NCBI RefSeq assembly: GCF_030246945.1 | Contig: NZ_CP126742.1 | Coordinates: 2,418,001 to 2,482,000 of the forward strand | DNA length: 64,000 nucleotides | DNA from: Microbacterium sp. zg-Y1090 | Lineage (GTDB): Bacteria > Actinomycetota > Actinomycetes > Actinomycetales > Microbacteriaceae | Reading direction: 5' to 3' | Shown: piece by piece, positions 31,511 through 41,825 of the stretch | How the letters are laid out: the number at the start of each line of letters is the position of its first letter | Position numbering within the stretch: position 1 is the first letter of the stretch | Position numbers and translations under genes: made by a program | The notes under the pieces: generated by a model | What the model was told of the DNA's origin: nothing | Database searches by the model: none | The model's input: only the letters and a program-made list of their open reading frames with translations

Positions 31511-32623
31511 TCACAGGTCGGCGTGCAGCTGCCATACGCGCTCCGCAGCGCCGGCCCACGAGAACGCGCGCCCGCGATCGCCGGCGAGGACAGCGGCGCG
31601 GGAACGTGCGGCATCCGAGCCCAGCAGCTGCGACAGGGCCCCACCGATGGCGTCGGCCGACGGCTGCGCGAGCGCTCCCCCGTCGACGACCAGCTCGCGG
31701 TTCGCGGGGGTGTCGGCGACCACGACGGGAAGGCTCAGGGTGAGCGCCTCGACGACGGCCCAGGGAAACCCCGTCACGGTCGAGGGCGAAACCAGCGCGG
31801 TCGCCCCGGCCAGCACCGCGGCGCGATCCGCCGCGGTGAGCGGTCCCGGCACGCGCAGGCGCGACTCATCGAGCCCCGCTGCCGCGCCCGCCTCCCGAAT
31901 GGCCGCGGCACGATCGTCCGGCACGTTCATCACGACGACAGGAAGGTCCGCGCCGGAGGCCATCACTCCGGCGAACGCGATTTCCGCTCCCCCGGCCGTA
32001 CCGTCGATGACGACATACTCCCCCGGCAGCTCCAGCGAGCGCCGCCGGCCCACTTCGTCGGTCGGCGCGGCGAAACCCTCCGGCGCCGCCCCGGCGATCA
32101 CCCGGATCCGGTCGCCCAGCTTCGGCGCGACCTGCCGCAGCGCATCGGCGTGGGCATGGCTGGGAACCACCACGGCGTCGGCGTGCTTGACCGCCCGCTT
32201 GAGCATGGCCTTCTGCCACATCACGCCCGCGCGCCCGAGCTCCTCCGGAGCCTCCCAAGCGGTGAGGTCCCACAGCGTCACGACGGTCTGCTCGTGGGCG
32301 TAGACCCGGTCGTGCCGCACCAGCGGGGCGAGGAACGTGGGCGAGTGGATCATGCCGCCGGCGACCCCGGCGGCGACGCCGAGCTGCCATGATGCGGCCA
32401 GTTCGCGCCGCGGCAGCGGAGCGGCAGCGACGTCGGCGAGCCCGGGCACGTCGATGTGCAGGCGCGAGATCTCGTCGTCTGCGATGGCGGGCACCACCGC
32501 CGCCACCTCGCACGCCGGCGGCGCTGTGCGCACCAGCGCCCGCGCAAGCTGACGCGCGGCCTCGGCCGGCGCATCACCCGGGGCCGCGGGAGCGTCGAGC
32601 ACCACGCGCAGCGTCGTCGTCAT
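31511..32623 (-). CDS. GT4-like glycosyltransferase
   Basis: The 370-aa protein has a GT-B layout without membrane segments. The N-terminal half has LRVVLDAPAAPGDAPAEAAR, MIHSPTFLAPLV and VVTLWDLTAWEAPEE, where the usual HD of the family is WD; ADAVVVPSHAHADALRQ follows. The C-terminal half has TALVSPSTVTGFPWAVVEAL, matching the GFPxxExL donor-site pattern of GT4 with V before E, and SLPVVVADTPANREL. It starts 3 bp after the LCP gene and is probably cotranscribed with it. By context it completes a wall polymer, possibly as a mannosyl- or rhamnosyltransferase, which is inference. Confidence 0.85.
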   Translation of the reverse strand: MTTTLRVVLDAPAAPGDAPAEAARQLARALVRTAPPACEVAAVVPAIADDEISRLHIDVPGLADVAAAPLPRRELAASWQLGVAAGVAGGMIHSPTFLAPLVRHDRVYAHEQTVVTLWDLTAWEAPEELGRAGVMWQKAMLKRAVKHADAVVVPSHAHADALRQVAPKLGDRIRVIAGAAPEGFAAPTDEVGRRRSLELPGEYVVIDGTAGGAEIAFAGVMASGADLPVVVMNVPDDRAAAIREAGAAAGLDESRLRVPGPLTAADRAAVLAGATALVSPSTVTGFPWAVVEALTLSLPVVVADTPANRELVVDGGALAQPSADAIGGALSQLLGSDAARSRAAVLAGDRGRAFSWAGAAERVWQLHADL

Positions 32624-32626
32624 CGC

Positions 32627-34072
32627 TCAGCTCTCCGGCTCGGGCGTCGGCGGGTGCAGGGCGTCCCGCACGATCTCGTGCACCCGGTCGTAGTCGGGGT
32701 CGTCGGGGTCGATGCCGATGCCCATCGGCGTCAGCTCCAGGCTCGCGACGGGCTGCTCCTTGGCCTTGAGCGCCAGCTCGACGAAGGTCGGGAACATCGA
32801 CTGCGGCACGTCCGTCTCGATGAGGTCCTGCCCGGCCGCCGCGATGTCGTTGAACCGGGTGAGCACCGTGGCCGGATCCAGCTGGGCGAGCATGGCCTGC
32901 TGCAGCTGACGCTGACGCTGCATGCGGTCCCAGTCGTTGGTGGTGTAGCGGGAGCGGGCGTACCACTGGGCGGTGTCGCCGTCCATGTGCTGCTCGCCCG
33001 CCTCGATCCAGCCGATGGCCCAGTCGTCGACGGGCTGGCCGTCGTACGCCGGCCCGCCGCCCTTCGGCAGTCGCTCGGCGACGGTGATGTCGACGCCGCC
33101 GAGAGCGTCGATCATGTCCGCGAAGCCGTGCATGTCGACGAACACGTAGTAGGGGATCTCGATGCCGAGGACCCCCTCCGCGGCATCCTTGGTCGCTTCG
33201 ACCGCCGGGGTCGAGCCCACGGACTCCGCGTCGGGGTACAGGCCCGAGCCGTCGCGGCACACCTCGACCGCGTTCATGAGCTGATTGATGCCGGCGCCCC
33301 AGCCGCAGGTGGCATCCCCGTGCCCCTCGAAGCCGTCGGGATACAGGTCCTGCATGGGGCCGGCGGAGAACGGCGGGTTCTGGATGTCCCGCGGGATGCC
33401 GGTGATCGTCACAGCGCCGGTCTCGGCGTTGATCGAGACCACCGAGATGCTGTCGAACCGCATCGAGTCGCGGCCGTCGCCGCTGTCCGCCCCCAGCAGC
33501 AGGATGTTGTAGTAGCCGTCCGAAGGCGGCACGCTGGGGCCGCTCTGCCCGAAGATGCTGCCGAACGCGCCCCGCAGCGTGCCCACCGAGTAGGCCGCAT
33601 ACGCGGTCGTGCCGCCGGCGAGCACGAGCAGCGCCACCGCCAGTGCGGCGATGCCGACGCGGGCGCGCGGTCGCGTGCGGACCAGACGGGCCAGCCGCAG
33701 CGTGTCGACGGTGAGCACGACCCACAGCACGACGTAGGCGATCAGCACGACCTGCACCAGCGTGAGCACGAACCAGTTGGTGCCGAGCGTCGTCACGGCC
33801 TCGCGCCAGAGCAGCGCGCCGAGCGCCGCCACGACGATCAGCACCCACATCGTGAGCGTGGCGGCGACGCCGACGCGGCCGAGACGTCGATTGCCGGCCA
33901 GCACCTGGGCGGAGCCGGGCAGCAGGAAGTTGAGCACCACCAGCCACCAGGCCCGTCGGGTCATCACGTCGGCGGAACCGGCATCCGGATGCCGCATCGG
34001 GCGCTGCTGCAGCAACGAGCCGCGGCCGGATGTCCGGGAGCCGGCGGTCCGCGGCGGACTGGCAACGCTCAC
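32627..34072 (-). CDS. LytR-CpsA-Psr (LCP) family wall polymer ligase
   Basis: The 481-aa protein has four membrane helices within residues about 38-165 ([39 protein letters not shown]) and an extracytoplasmic LCP domain at about 190-420. Landmarks are [46 protein letters not shown] and [20 protein letters not shown], which hold the Arg and Asp residues that bind the lipid pyrophosphate. LCP enzymes attach glycopolymers from undecaprenyl carriers to peptidoglycan. Unlike single-helix LCP proteins, this one has a long multi-helix N-terminus, a variant common in Microbacteriaceae. It overlaps the purE stop and precedes a GT4, which places the ligase next to the glycan genes it likely serves. 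Confidence 0.92.
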   Translation of the reverse strand: MSVASPPRTAGSRTSGRGSLLQQRPMRHPDAGSADVMTRRAWWLVVLNFLLPGSAQVLAGNRRLGRVGVAATLTMWVLIVVAALGALLWREAVTTLGTNWFVLTLVQVVLIAYVVLWVVLTVDTLRLARLVRTRPRARVGIAALAVALLVLAGGTTAYAAYSVGTLRGAFGSIFGQSGPSVPPSDGYYNILLLGADSGDGRDSMRFDSISVVSINAETGAVTITGIPRDIQNPPFSAGPMQDLYPDGFEGHGDATCGWGAGINQLMNAVEVCRDGSGLYPDAESVGSTPAVEATKDAAEGVLGIEIPYYVFVDMHGFADMIDALGGVDITVAERLPKGGGPAYDGQPVDDWAIGWIEAGEQHMDGDTAQWYARSRYTTNDWDRMQRQRQLQQAMLAQLDPATVLTRFNDIAAAGQDLIETDVPQSMFPTFVELALKAKEQPVASLELTPMGIGIDPDDPDYDRVHEIVRDALHPPTPEPES

Positions 34073-34584
34073 AGGGAGTCCTTCAGCCGCCGGTTCTTCT
34101 CCTCGACCTGGGCCTCGAGGTCGCGGGCATACCCCTCGATCCGGTCGGCGAGGCGGTCATCGCCGACACCGAGCATGCGCACGGCGAGGAGGCCGGCGTT
34201 CTTCGCGCCGTTGATGGAGACCGTCGCCACCGGGATGCCCGCGGGCATCTGCACGATGCTCAGCAGCGAGTCGAGTCCATCGAGCGTGGCCAGCTGCACC
34301 GGCACACCGATCACCGGCAGCGACGTCACCGAGGCGAGCATGCCGGGCAGGTGGGCGGCGCCTCCGGCACCGGCGATGATCACCTTGACACCACGGGCGC
34401 GGGCCTCGCGTCCGTAGCGGAGCAGCTTGTCAGGAGTGCGGTGGGCGGAGACGACCTCGACCTCGTGGGGCACGGCGAAATCCGACAGCGCCTGCGATGC
34501 GTCGCTCATGACCCGCCAATCGGAGTCTGAGCCCATCACGACGCCCACGAGGGGTTCTTCAGAGGAATGCAGCGGCCGGGTCAC
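34069..34584 (-). CDS. purE: N5-carboxyaminoimidazole ribonucleotide mutase
   Basis: The 171-aa enzyme converts N5-CAIR to CAIR in purine synthesis, working after PurK. It has the class I signature [29 protein letters not shown] with the catalytic His, and the loop [14 protein letters not shown]. Its length is normal. A GTG at 34584 starts it; TAGCCT lies 6 nt upstream and no ribosome site is seen, so the transcript may be leaderless despite purK lying just upstream on the same strand. The last four bases overlap the LCP gene start. Confidence 0.96.
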   Translation of the reverse strand: MTRPLHSSEEPLVGVVMGSDSDWRVMSDASQALSDFAVPHEVEVVSAHRTPDKLLRYGREARARGVKVIIAGAGGAAHLPGMLASVTSLPVIGVPVQLATLDGLDSLLSIVQMPAGIPVATVSINGAKNAGLLAVRMLGVGDDRLADRIEGYARDLEAQVEEKNRRLKDSL

Positions 34585-34590
34585 CCGTCA

Positions 34591-34596
34591 AGGCTA
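34591..34596 (-). promoter_or_regulatory. -10 element of purE, leaderless type
   Basis: TAGCCT on the minus strand ends 6 nt before GTG 34584, which would put the transcript start at the start codon. The purE-purK gap (34585-34669) otherwise holds no clear site. Confidence 0.45.
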
Positions 34597-34669
34597 GGGC
34601 GCAAGCCTGCAAGTTGCCCGCAACGGCGCGCGTCCGCACTCCCCCGCTCCCGCCCGGAGGGGGCGGTCT

Positions 34670-35806
34670 TCACTCGAGGAAGTGCGCGGCGGCGGCGCGC
34701 GACTCGTACACGACGTCGTCGAGGTGCGCGCCGGCCACCGTCACATGGCCGACCTTGCGTCCGGGCCGAGGGGCCTTGCCGTAGGTGTGCACCTTGGCGG
34801 CAGGGTGCGCGTCCAGTGCAGCGGCGAACCGCTCCTCGAGGTCACCCTGCGCCGGACCGCCCAGGATGTTCACCATCACCGACCAGGGCTCGCGCGGCCG
34901 GGTATCGCCCAGCGGCAGATCGAGCACCGCACGCAGGTGCTGCTCGAACTGTCCCGTCACGGCGCCGTCCTGGCTCCAGTGGCCGCTGTTGTGCGGCCGC
35001 ATGGCCAGTTCGTTGACCAGCAGACGGTGATCACTGGTCTCGAAGAGCTCGACGGCGAGCATCCCGGTGACGCCGAGACCCGTGGCGATGGCCTCACCGA
35101 TACCGCGTGCCACCTCGACGAGCCTGTCGGCGGCGTGCGGGGCGGGGGCGATGACCTCAGCGCACACGCCGTCCCGCTGCACGGTCTCGACCACCGGGTA
35201 CGACCTCAGATCGCCCGAGGGGCGGCGGGCCACCTGCTGCGCGAGCTCGCGGGTGAAGTCGACGAGCTCCTCCACCAGCAGCTCGCCGCCGCGGGCGTCC
35301 TCGGCGAGCGCCGTGAACCAGTCCTCCGCCTCGGCCGCGGACGAGACGACCCGCACGCCCTTCCCGTCGTATCCGCCGCGGGGCGTCTTGACCACGGCGC
35401 GCCCGCCGTGGGCGTCCAGGAACGCCTGAAGCCCGGTCGCATCGGCGACGGCGGCCCAGTCGGGCTGCGGCATCCCGAGCTCGTCCAGGCGCGCACGCAT
35501 GAGCAGCTTGTCCTGCGCGAAACGGAGGGCATCGGGGCCCGGGTGCACGGCGACCCCGGCGTCGACGAGCGCGCGCAGCACGTCCTGCGGCACGTGCTCA
35601 TGGTCGAACGTGACCACATCGACGTCGCGCGCGAACGCGAGCACCGTGTCGGCGTCGCGGTAGTCCCCCACGGCGGTCGCCGCGAGTGCGGCGGCCATGC
35701 CCGGCTCTTCGGCCAGCACGCGCAGCTCGACACCGAGCTCCACCGCCGGCGCGATCATCATCCGGGCCAGCTGCCCGCCGCCAACGACTCCGACACGCAG
35801 CGCCAT
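34670..35806 (-). CDS. purK: 5-(carboxyamino)imidazole ribonucleotide synthase
   Basis: The 378-aa ATP-grasp enzyme makes N5-CAIR from AIR, bicarbonate and ATP. It starts with LRVGVVGGGQLARMMIAPAV, has VVTFDHEHVP and the ATP-grasp block AVVKTPRGGYDGKGVRVV, followed by ELLVEELVDFTRELAQQV and NELAMRPHNSGHWSQDGA with the metal ligands. The ATG at 35806 is chosen over 35839 because GGAAGGAG precedes it by about 6 nt. It sits upstream of purE on the same strand, the common purK-purE pairing. Confidence 0.96.
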   Translation of the reverse strand: MALRVGVVGGGQLARMMIAPAVELGVELRVLAEEPGMAAALAATAVGDYRDADTVLAFARDVDVVTFDHEHVPQDVLRALVDAGVAVHPGPDALRFAQDKLLMRARLDELGMPQPDWAAVADATGLQAFLDAHGGRAVVKTPRGGYDGKGVRVVSSAAEAEDWFTALAEDARGGELLVEELVDFTRELAQQVARRPSGDLRSYPVVETVQRDGVCAEVIAPAPHAADRLVEVARGIGEAIATGLGVTGMLAVELFETSDHRLLVNELAMRPHNSGHWSQDGAVTGQFEQHLRAVLDLPLGDTRPREPWSVMVNILGGPAQGDLEERFAAALDAHPAAKVHTYGKAPRPGRKVGHVTVAGAHLDDVVYESRAAAAHFLE

Positions 35807-35884
35807 GCCGCTCCTTCCGACTCTTTCATCTTCCCGCATCGCGCGCGGGCTGTGACGCCGCGCGCCTGGAGGCCGCTGCGCGCC

Positions 35885-36463
35885 TCAGCGTCCGGGCAAC
35901 GGCGGCGGCGGCCCGGGGTCGCCCACGGTGGGGATCGCGTGCGAGTCCCGGTGGGCCAGGATCTGACTGACCTCCACCTGATCGGCGAGCACCTCGTGCA
36001 CGAGCATGACGGCGGGGATGTTCTTCATCACCAGCGGCGCGTCCACGCCGTTGGAGAGGATCAGCGTGCCCGACCCCCACAGCCGCTGCAGGGGGCCGCG
36101 CCGCTCACGGATCGAGTACCCGCGGGCGTGCGGCAGCTCGCTGCGATGGGTGGTCAGCAGTCCGGAACGGGCGATCACCCGACGGGTGGTGATCGTGTAC
36201 GTGCGCGACAGCCAGGTGAAGAACGGCATCACGACCAGCAGCAGCACGACCGCGGCAGCCGCGGTGGGCAGCATCCACGTCTCGAAGGGTGCCGGGAGGT
36301 TGTCCCAGTAGTACCCGACCGCTCCGGACACGGCGATGAGCACGAGCGCCGGCCAGACCAGGCGGCGGGCGTGGCCGCGCACACGCGCGACCTTGCGTTC
36401 GGGCGTGGGCGCTCCGGGCGCCGGGGTGAGGGGGCGCCCGGCGAAACTGGTCGGCTGGGTCAC
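35885..36463 (-). CDS. bPH2 (bacterial PH domain) membrane protein
   Basis: The 192-aa protein has two adjacent membrane helices (LVWPALVLIAVSGAVGYYW and MLPTAAAAVVLLLVVMPFF, residues about 35-85) followed by a bacterial PH-like domain with SRTYTITTRRVIARSGLLTT and RRGPLQRLWGSGTLILSNG. This is the layout of the YdbS/bPH2 family, a conserved membrane group of unknown role common next to purK and birA in actinobacteria. A proline-rich tail ends the protein. The GTG at 36463 lies 6 nt from a CACAAT hexamer, suggesting a leaderless mRNA. Confidence 0.82.
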   Translation of the reverse strand: MTQPTSFAGRPLTPAPGAPTPERKVARVRGHARRLVWPALVLIAVSGAVGYYWDNLPAPFETWMLPTAAAAVVLLLVVMPFFTWLSRTYTITTRRVIARSGLLTTHRSELPHARGYSIRERRGPLQRLWGSGTLILSNGVDAPLVMKNIPAVMLVHEVLADQVEVSQILAHRDSHAIPTVGDPGPPPPLPGR

Positions 36464-36469
36464 ACGCCC

Positions 36470-36475
36470 ATTGTG
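36470..36475 (-). promoter_or_regulatory. -10 element of the bPH2 gene, leaderless type
   Basis: CACAAT on the minus strand lies 6 nt upstream of GTG 36463. It departs from TANNNT at the first base but keeps A2 and T6, and spacing matches the other leaderless starts in this window. Confidence 0.4.
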
Positions 36476-36518
36476 GCGGGCGCCGCCGACGTCGGCGCCG
36501 CGGCGCGCGGACCGCGGT

Positions 36519-37313
36519 TCAGCGCACGTGCACGACGTCGCCCGCGGAGACGGCCGTCTCCACCCCCGCGACGTCGACGACGAGCTGTCCCGCCGGATCG
36601 AGCCGCACCGCCTGACCGCGCAGCACGCCGCCGTCGGGCAGGCTCACCGCCACCTCACGACCGATCGTGTCGCAGCGCTGCTCGACGTCGACGGCGACGC
36701 CGGATGCCGTCGCGTCGCCGTCCGCCGCGGCGAGCCGACGCAGCAGGTCGTCGAGCACGGTGAGGTAGCGGGCGAGGAGATCGTCGAGGTCGACGTCGAC
36801 TCCCACGGCCGCGAACGAGGTGGCGGTGGGGACCGGCAGGTCCGCCTCGCGCATGGCGGTGTTGACCCCGGCGCCGATGACGACGGCATCCGCGTCACCC
36901 GGGACGACCTCGGCGAGGATGCCGCACACCTTGCCGCCGTCCAGCAGCACGTCGTTGGGCCACTTCAATCGCACGTCGTGCGACCGCCCGCTCATCACCT
37001 CGGCCAGGGCCCGCACCATCGCCGCCCCGGCGCAGAGCGGGATCCACCCGCGCGCGGAGGCCGGGATGCCCGGCACCCGCACGAGCACCGACACCGCCAG
37101 GGCGGTTCCCGGCGGCGTCGTCCACGACCGGTCGAGCCGTCCCCGCCCGGCGCGCTGGTCGTCGGTGAGCAGCACCGACAGATGCGGATGCCCGGGAACG
37201 TCGGCAGCCGCGTCGCGCAGCAGATCGGCGTTGGTGGAGTCGGTGGTGGCGACGACCTGCAGTCGAGGTGAGACGGCTGCAGCCAGCGGGAAGCCTTCGG
37301 TGGGGAGCGTCAT
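36519..37313 (-). CDS. birA: Biotin-[acetyl-CoA-carboxylase] ligase
   Basis: The 264-aa enzyme joins biotin to the biotin carrier domain; its substrate here is probably the acyl-CoA carboxylase alpha chain encoded at 44590. It has VVATTDSTNADLLRDAA, the ATP/biotinyl-AMP loop DDQRAGRGRLDRSW (GRGRXXRXW) and VRLKWPNDVLLDGGKVCGIL. There is no N-terminal helix-turn-helix, so it is a monofunctional ligase and not a repressor. A TAGGGT hexamer 6 nt before ATG 37313 suggests a leaderless transcript, divergent from the carboxylase beta gene. Confidence 0.94.
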   Translation of the reverse strand: MTLPTEGFPLAAAVSPRLQVVATTDSTNADLLRDAAADVPGHPHLSVLLTDDQRAGRGRLDRSWTTPPGTALAVSVLVRVPGIPASARGWIPLCAGAAMVRALAEVMSGRSHDVRLKWPNDVLLDGGKVCGILAEVVPGDADAVVIGAGVNTAMREADLPVPTATSFAAVGVDVDLDDLLARYLTVLDDLLRRLAAADGDATASGVAVDVEQRCDTIGREVAVSLPDGGVLRGQAVRLDPAGQLVVDVAGVETAVSAGDVVHVR

Positions 37314-37319
37314 GGCGAC

Positions 37320-37325
37320 ACCCTA
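37320..37325 (-). promoter_or_regulatory. -10 element of birA, leaderless type
   Basis: TAGGGT on the minus strand lies 6 nt upstream of ATG 37313. Confidence 0.5.
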
Positions 37326-37401
37326 CGCCGACCACTGTCACCCACAGCGGATCCGCTGACCTGTTGTGCCCACCCTCCAACTCCCGCGGGTGCGCGGTCG
37401 C

Positions 37402-37407
37402 TAGGGT
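37402..37407 (+). promoter_or_regulatory. -10 element of the acyl-CoA carboxylase beta gene, leaderless type
   Basis: TAGGGT ends 6 nt before GTG 37414. It is the same hexamer as the divergent birA promoter 77 bp away. No ribosome site is visible before the GTG. Confidence 0.5.
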
Positions 37408-37413
37408 GGAACG

Positions 37414-38999
<1,586 letters not shown>

Positions 39000-39003
<4 letters not shown>

Positions 39004-39230
39004 CCGCCCAGACCCCCGGCGATGCCCGCATCCGCGTCGACGTGCGCCGCGGCAGCCCGACCGAAGAGGATCTCGCTGCCGTGGTCGCCGTGGTCACCGA
39101 GGCGTACCACCGCGAGGCGGCCGCAGCGGTCGTCGACGATCCGCCGGTGCGTCCCGGGTGGGAGCTGGCCGCGCGCGGCCTGCGCCGCCCGCTGCACCGG
39201 GCTGCGGGCTGGCGCGGCGGAGTCGGCTGA
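39000..39230 (+). CDS. Acyl-CoA carboxylase epsilon subunit
   Basis: This is a 76-aa protein starting with GTG that overlaps the beta subunit stop (GTGA). It has [19 protein letters not shown] near the N-terminus, matching the conserved beta-strand and helix of actinobacterial AccE-type epsilon subunits, and a short basic tail ([13 protein letters not shown]). Such small proteins bind the beta chains of acyl-CoA carboxylases and raise activity. Coupled translation with the beta gene supports the call. It is easily missed because of its size. Confidence 0.86.
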
Positions 39231-39393
39231 CCCCGCACCGGCGGTGTCCCCCAAAGTACCTACAGACATCCGCTTGCACGGTCTCGCATACTGAAGGAGC
39301 TGAACGCAATTCTGCGTCGGTCGACTCGCTTCGAATCTTCGAATCCGAGATCCGGCCCACCCGCGGAGAGGTTTTCGGGTAACCGCTCCGCAC

Positions 39394-39426
39394 GGCGAGG
39401 GGCGGGCGGCTTCGCCGCCCCTCGCC
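39394..39426. terminator. Bidirectional hairpin terminator between convergent genes
   Basis: GGCGAGGGGCGG at 39394-39405 pairs with CCGCCCCTCGCC at 39415-39426 around a short loop containing TTCG. A TTCTCTCTTCC stretch follows on the plus strand. It lies between the convergent epsilon-subunit gene and the 39514 gene. The rest of the 39231-39513 gap has a slightly AT-richer piece (39250-39350, with the direct repeat TTCGAATC) in which I see no convincing gene. Confidence 0.65.
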
Positions 39427-39513
39427 TTCTCTCTTCCCGCGCCGTTCGTCCGGCGCGACGGACCCCTCCCGCCGGATGCACGGCATCGCCGCGAGGGGCG
39501 GGCAGCCCCGCTC

Positions 39514-40578
39514 TCAGGAGTCGCGGCCCGGCAGCTCGATCTCCCGCCACAGGTCCACCGTGTCCTCGCCATCGGAACGGGAGCGCCCGACCACCGTGAC
39601 GGCCACCGTCTCGTGCGGCGCGGTGCGGATGTAGATCCGCTCGGATCCGGCGTTGCGCAGCACGTCCGCCAGCTGCGCCCGCACCTCCCGGAGTCCCCGC
39701 TCCCCGAGACCGTCCAGGCCGCCCTCGTCGAGCACCGTGACGTTCGCCCCGCGCTGGCGCGCCGCCTCGAGCACGCCGCGCACGTCGTCGTCGAGCAGTC
39801 GCCGCCCGCGCAGCTCGTCGCGCAGCCGCCCTTCGGCCAGCCTCGCCAGCTCACGCTCCTGCGGGTCGAGGTCGCCGCCGGCGGCGATCGTCCGTGTGAG
39901 GACGGGACCTGCCACCGCCAGCGCCCGCTGCACCTGCACGCGCCGCTCGCGCTGGCGTCCGGCCTGCGAGGCGAGCCACTCGGATGCGGCGCGCTGCAGT
40001 TCGCCGAGCTGCGTGCTCTCACGGGAGGCACGGTCAGTCGACCACATCAGCAGCTGGGCGGTGGCGGTCCACATCACCGACCCCACCAGTCCGAGCGACA
40101 ACGCAGGCAGCGGCCCGATCCACGCGAAGCTCTGCGCGGCGAGCAGGAGGATGCCGGTGAAGCCGATGAAAGGTCGTCGACGCACGACGACGATGACCAT
40201 GAGTGCGCCGATCGCCCCGATGGTCCACGTGGCGTGCAACTGATCCCGTGCGTCGGGGGCGACGCCCGTCCAGATGAGAGCGGGGACGACCACCGTCGAC
40301 ACGAGCGCGAGCACCCCCACCCAGGTCGGGAGGCGGGTGGGGCCGCTGACGCCGGTCGTCATGCCGGTGTCCTCCCCCGACGGAGCATGGGTTCGCCGCG
40401 CGAACACGCTCGGCTCCCAGAAGATGCACAGCCACGACGTGGCGAGGTAGAGCGCCACCGCCGCCGCCACCACCCAGCCGTTCGCGGCGTCGCCGTCCCA
40501 CCATGGCCAGCCGAGACCGAGATAGGTGGTGAAGGCCACCCCGAGCGCGGACAGCACCGTCCGAGGCTGCAGTCTCAT
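39514..40578 (-). CDS. Membrane protein with degenerate histidine-kinase-like C-terminus
   Basis: The 354-aa protein has about five membrane helices in residues 10-185 (LYLATSWLCIFWEPSVF, LVSTVVVPALIWTGV, PLPALSLGLVGSVMW), then a coiled-coil-like stretch (QRAASEWLASQAGRQRERRV) and a C-terminal region (about 250-350) laid out like the dimer and ATPase parts of a sensor kinase. The catalytic N, G1 and G2 boxes and a phospho-acceptor histidine are not recognisable. Its ATG overlaps the stop of the intact kinase gene (ATGA). Homologues appear as hypothetical proteins next to two-component genes. It may be a membrane partner or decoy for the kinase, which is inference. Confidence 0.75.
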   Translation of the reverse strand: MRLQPRTVLSALGVAFTTYLGLGWPWWDGDAANGWVVAAAVALYLATSWLCIFWEPSVFARRTHAPSGEDTGMTTGVSGPTRLPTWVGVLALVSTVVVPALIWTGVAPDARDQLHATWTIGAIGALMVIVVVRRRPFIGFTGILLLAAQSFAWIGPLPALSLGLVGSVMWTATAQLLMWSTDRASRESTQLGELQRAASEWLASQAGRQRERRVQVQRALAVAGPVLTRTIAAGGDLDPQERELARLAEGRLRDELRGRRLLDDDVRGVLEAARQRGANVTVLDEGGLDGLGERGLREVRAQLADVLRNAGSERIYIRTAPHETVAVTVVGRSRSDGEDTVDLWREIELPGRDS

Positions 40579-41825
40579 GTCGACGGACCCCATTCCAGCG
40601 TGACGCAGGTACCGGTGGCGGCGGACTCGACCTTGGCGACTCCCCCCACCGCCGCAACCCGGGCATAGATGGACGCGCGGATGCCGAGCCGGTCGTCGGG
40701 GACGGTGCCGAGGTCGAAGCCGCTGCCATCGTCGCGCACGACGATCCGCACGCGACCCGGCGTCTCCCCGTCGGCCACGGTGACGGCCAGCCCGGCCCCC
40801 GCAGCGTGCTCCACGGCATTGGCGACGGCCTGGGTCGCCGCCAGCACGAGCGCACGCGCCACCCGACCGGGCACCGTCAGGCACGGGTCCGTCAGCCGAC
40901 GCTCCACCTGCAGGTCCAGCCCGACTTCCCGGCCGGCCGCCTCCAGGCGGTCGATCAGCTCGGCTGCCGGCAGCGGCACATCCGGCCCTTCACCGACGTC
41001 TTGCTCGGCGTTGGCCAGCCGCGTGAGCGCCTCCTGCGCCATGGCCACGGCCAGTGCCTGCTTGCGCGGGGTGTCGGCGCGTTCCGCGGCGATGAGCGCC
41101 GCCAGCACGCTGTCGTGCATGAGCGCGGCCACGGCCACCCGCTCGCGCTCCGCGGCATCGGCGGCGGCCGCCGCGGCGTAGGAGGCCACCGCCTCGCCAC
41201 GAGCCCGGTCGACGCCGGTCGCCACGGCACGGTACACGCGGTCCAGGGTCAGCAGCACGGTGGCGAGGATGATCGCGTAGACGACGTCCAGCAGCACCGG
41301 CGCGACGAAGTCCGCCGCGAAGCCCACCTGCGTCAGCCGCACGACGCCGTACTCCACCGGCACCAGCACCGCCCACACCACCTGCAGCGGCGGCGGGAAG
41401 GCGAGGATCGCGGCGACCGTGGCGACGTTCAGGAGAAGCCAGATCCACGGCCCGCCCTCCGGGGAGGTCGGCATCGATGTCGCCGCCAGCGGCCAGGCCA
41501 GCAGCGCGAGCGGGTAGGCCACCGCGAAGACGCCGGTGGTCAGGCGCACGCCGCGACCGATCAGGCATCCGACGATCATCGCCAGCAACGGCACGAACAC
41601 CACGATCATGAGCGCCGTGCGCCAGTCCGACTGCTCCTGCGTGGCGGACAGCGCGGTCACCAGCGCCTGGATGCCGAGGGCGATGCATCCCGCGCCGACG
41701 GTCAGCGAGGTGAACCGCTCCACCCGGGCGCGGGTGAACGTGGCCATGCCGGCCACGGTGTCGGCGGCGTGAGGGAACGTTCCGTGCGCCTGTGCGAGCA
41801 CACGGCGCGTGGCCTCAGCGGACAC
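40575..41825 (-). CDS. Two-component sensor histidine kinase (NarL-family partner)
   Basis: The 416-aa kinase has about six membrane segments in its first 195 residues and no evident extracellular domain, then a HisKA_3-like region with VAALMHDSVLAALIAAERAD, where His237 is the likely phospho-acceptor. The C-terminal HATPase has AVANAVEHAAG (N box) and VRDDGSGFDLGTVPDDRLGI (G1 region). The GTG start at 41825 overlaps the response regulator stop, so the pair is cotranslated. This type of intramembrane-sensing kinase often monitors the cell envelope. The ligand is unknown. An in-frame ATG 26 codons later (MATFTRAR) is an alternative start. Confidence 0.9.
   Translation of the reverse strand: MSAEATRRVLAQAHGTFPHAADTVAGMATFTRARVERFTSLTVGAGCIALGIQALVTALSATQEQSDWRTALMIVVFVPLLAMIVGCLIGRGVRLTTGVFAVAYPLALLAWPLAATSMPTSPEGGPWIWLLLNVATVAAILAFPPPLQVVWAVLVPVEYGVVRLTQVGFAADFVAPVLLDVVYAIILATVLLTLDRVYRAVATGVDRARGEAVASYAAAAAADAAERERVAVAALMHDSVLAALIAAERADTPRKQALAVAMAQEALTRLANAEQDVGEGPDVPLPAAELIDRLEAAGREVGLDLQVERRLTDPCLTVPGRVARALVLAATQAVANAVEHAAGAGLAVTVADGETPGRVRIVVRDDGSGFDLGTVPDDRLGIRASIYARVAAVGGVAKVESAATGTCVTLEWGPST

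Noticed and set aside
39250..39430. A small gene in the gap after the epsilon subunit
   Set aside because: There is an AAGGAG-like site but no ATG, GTG or TTG at a proper distance, and the only frames end in the terminator hairpin.
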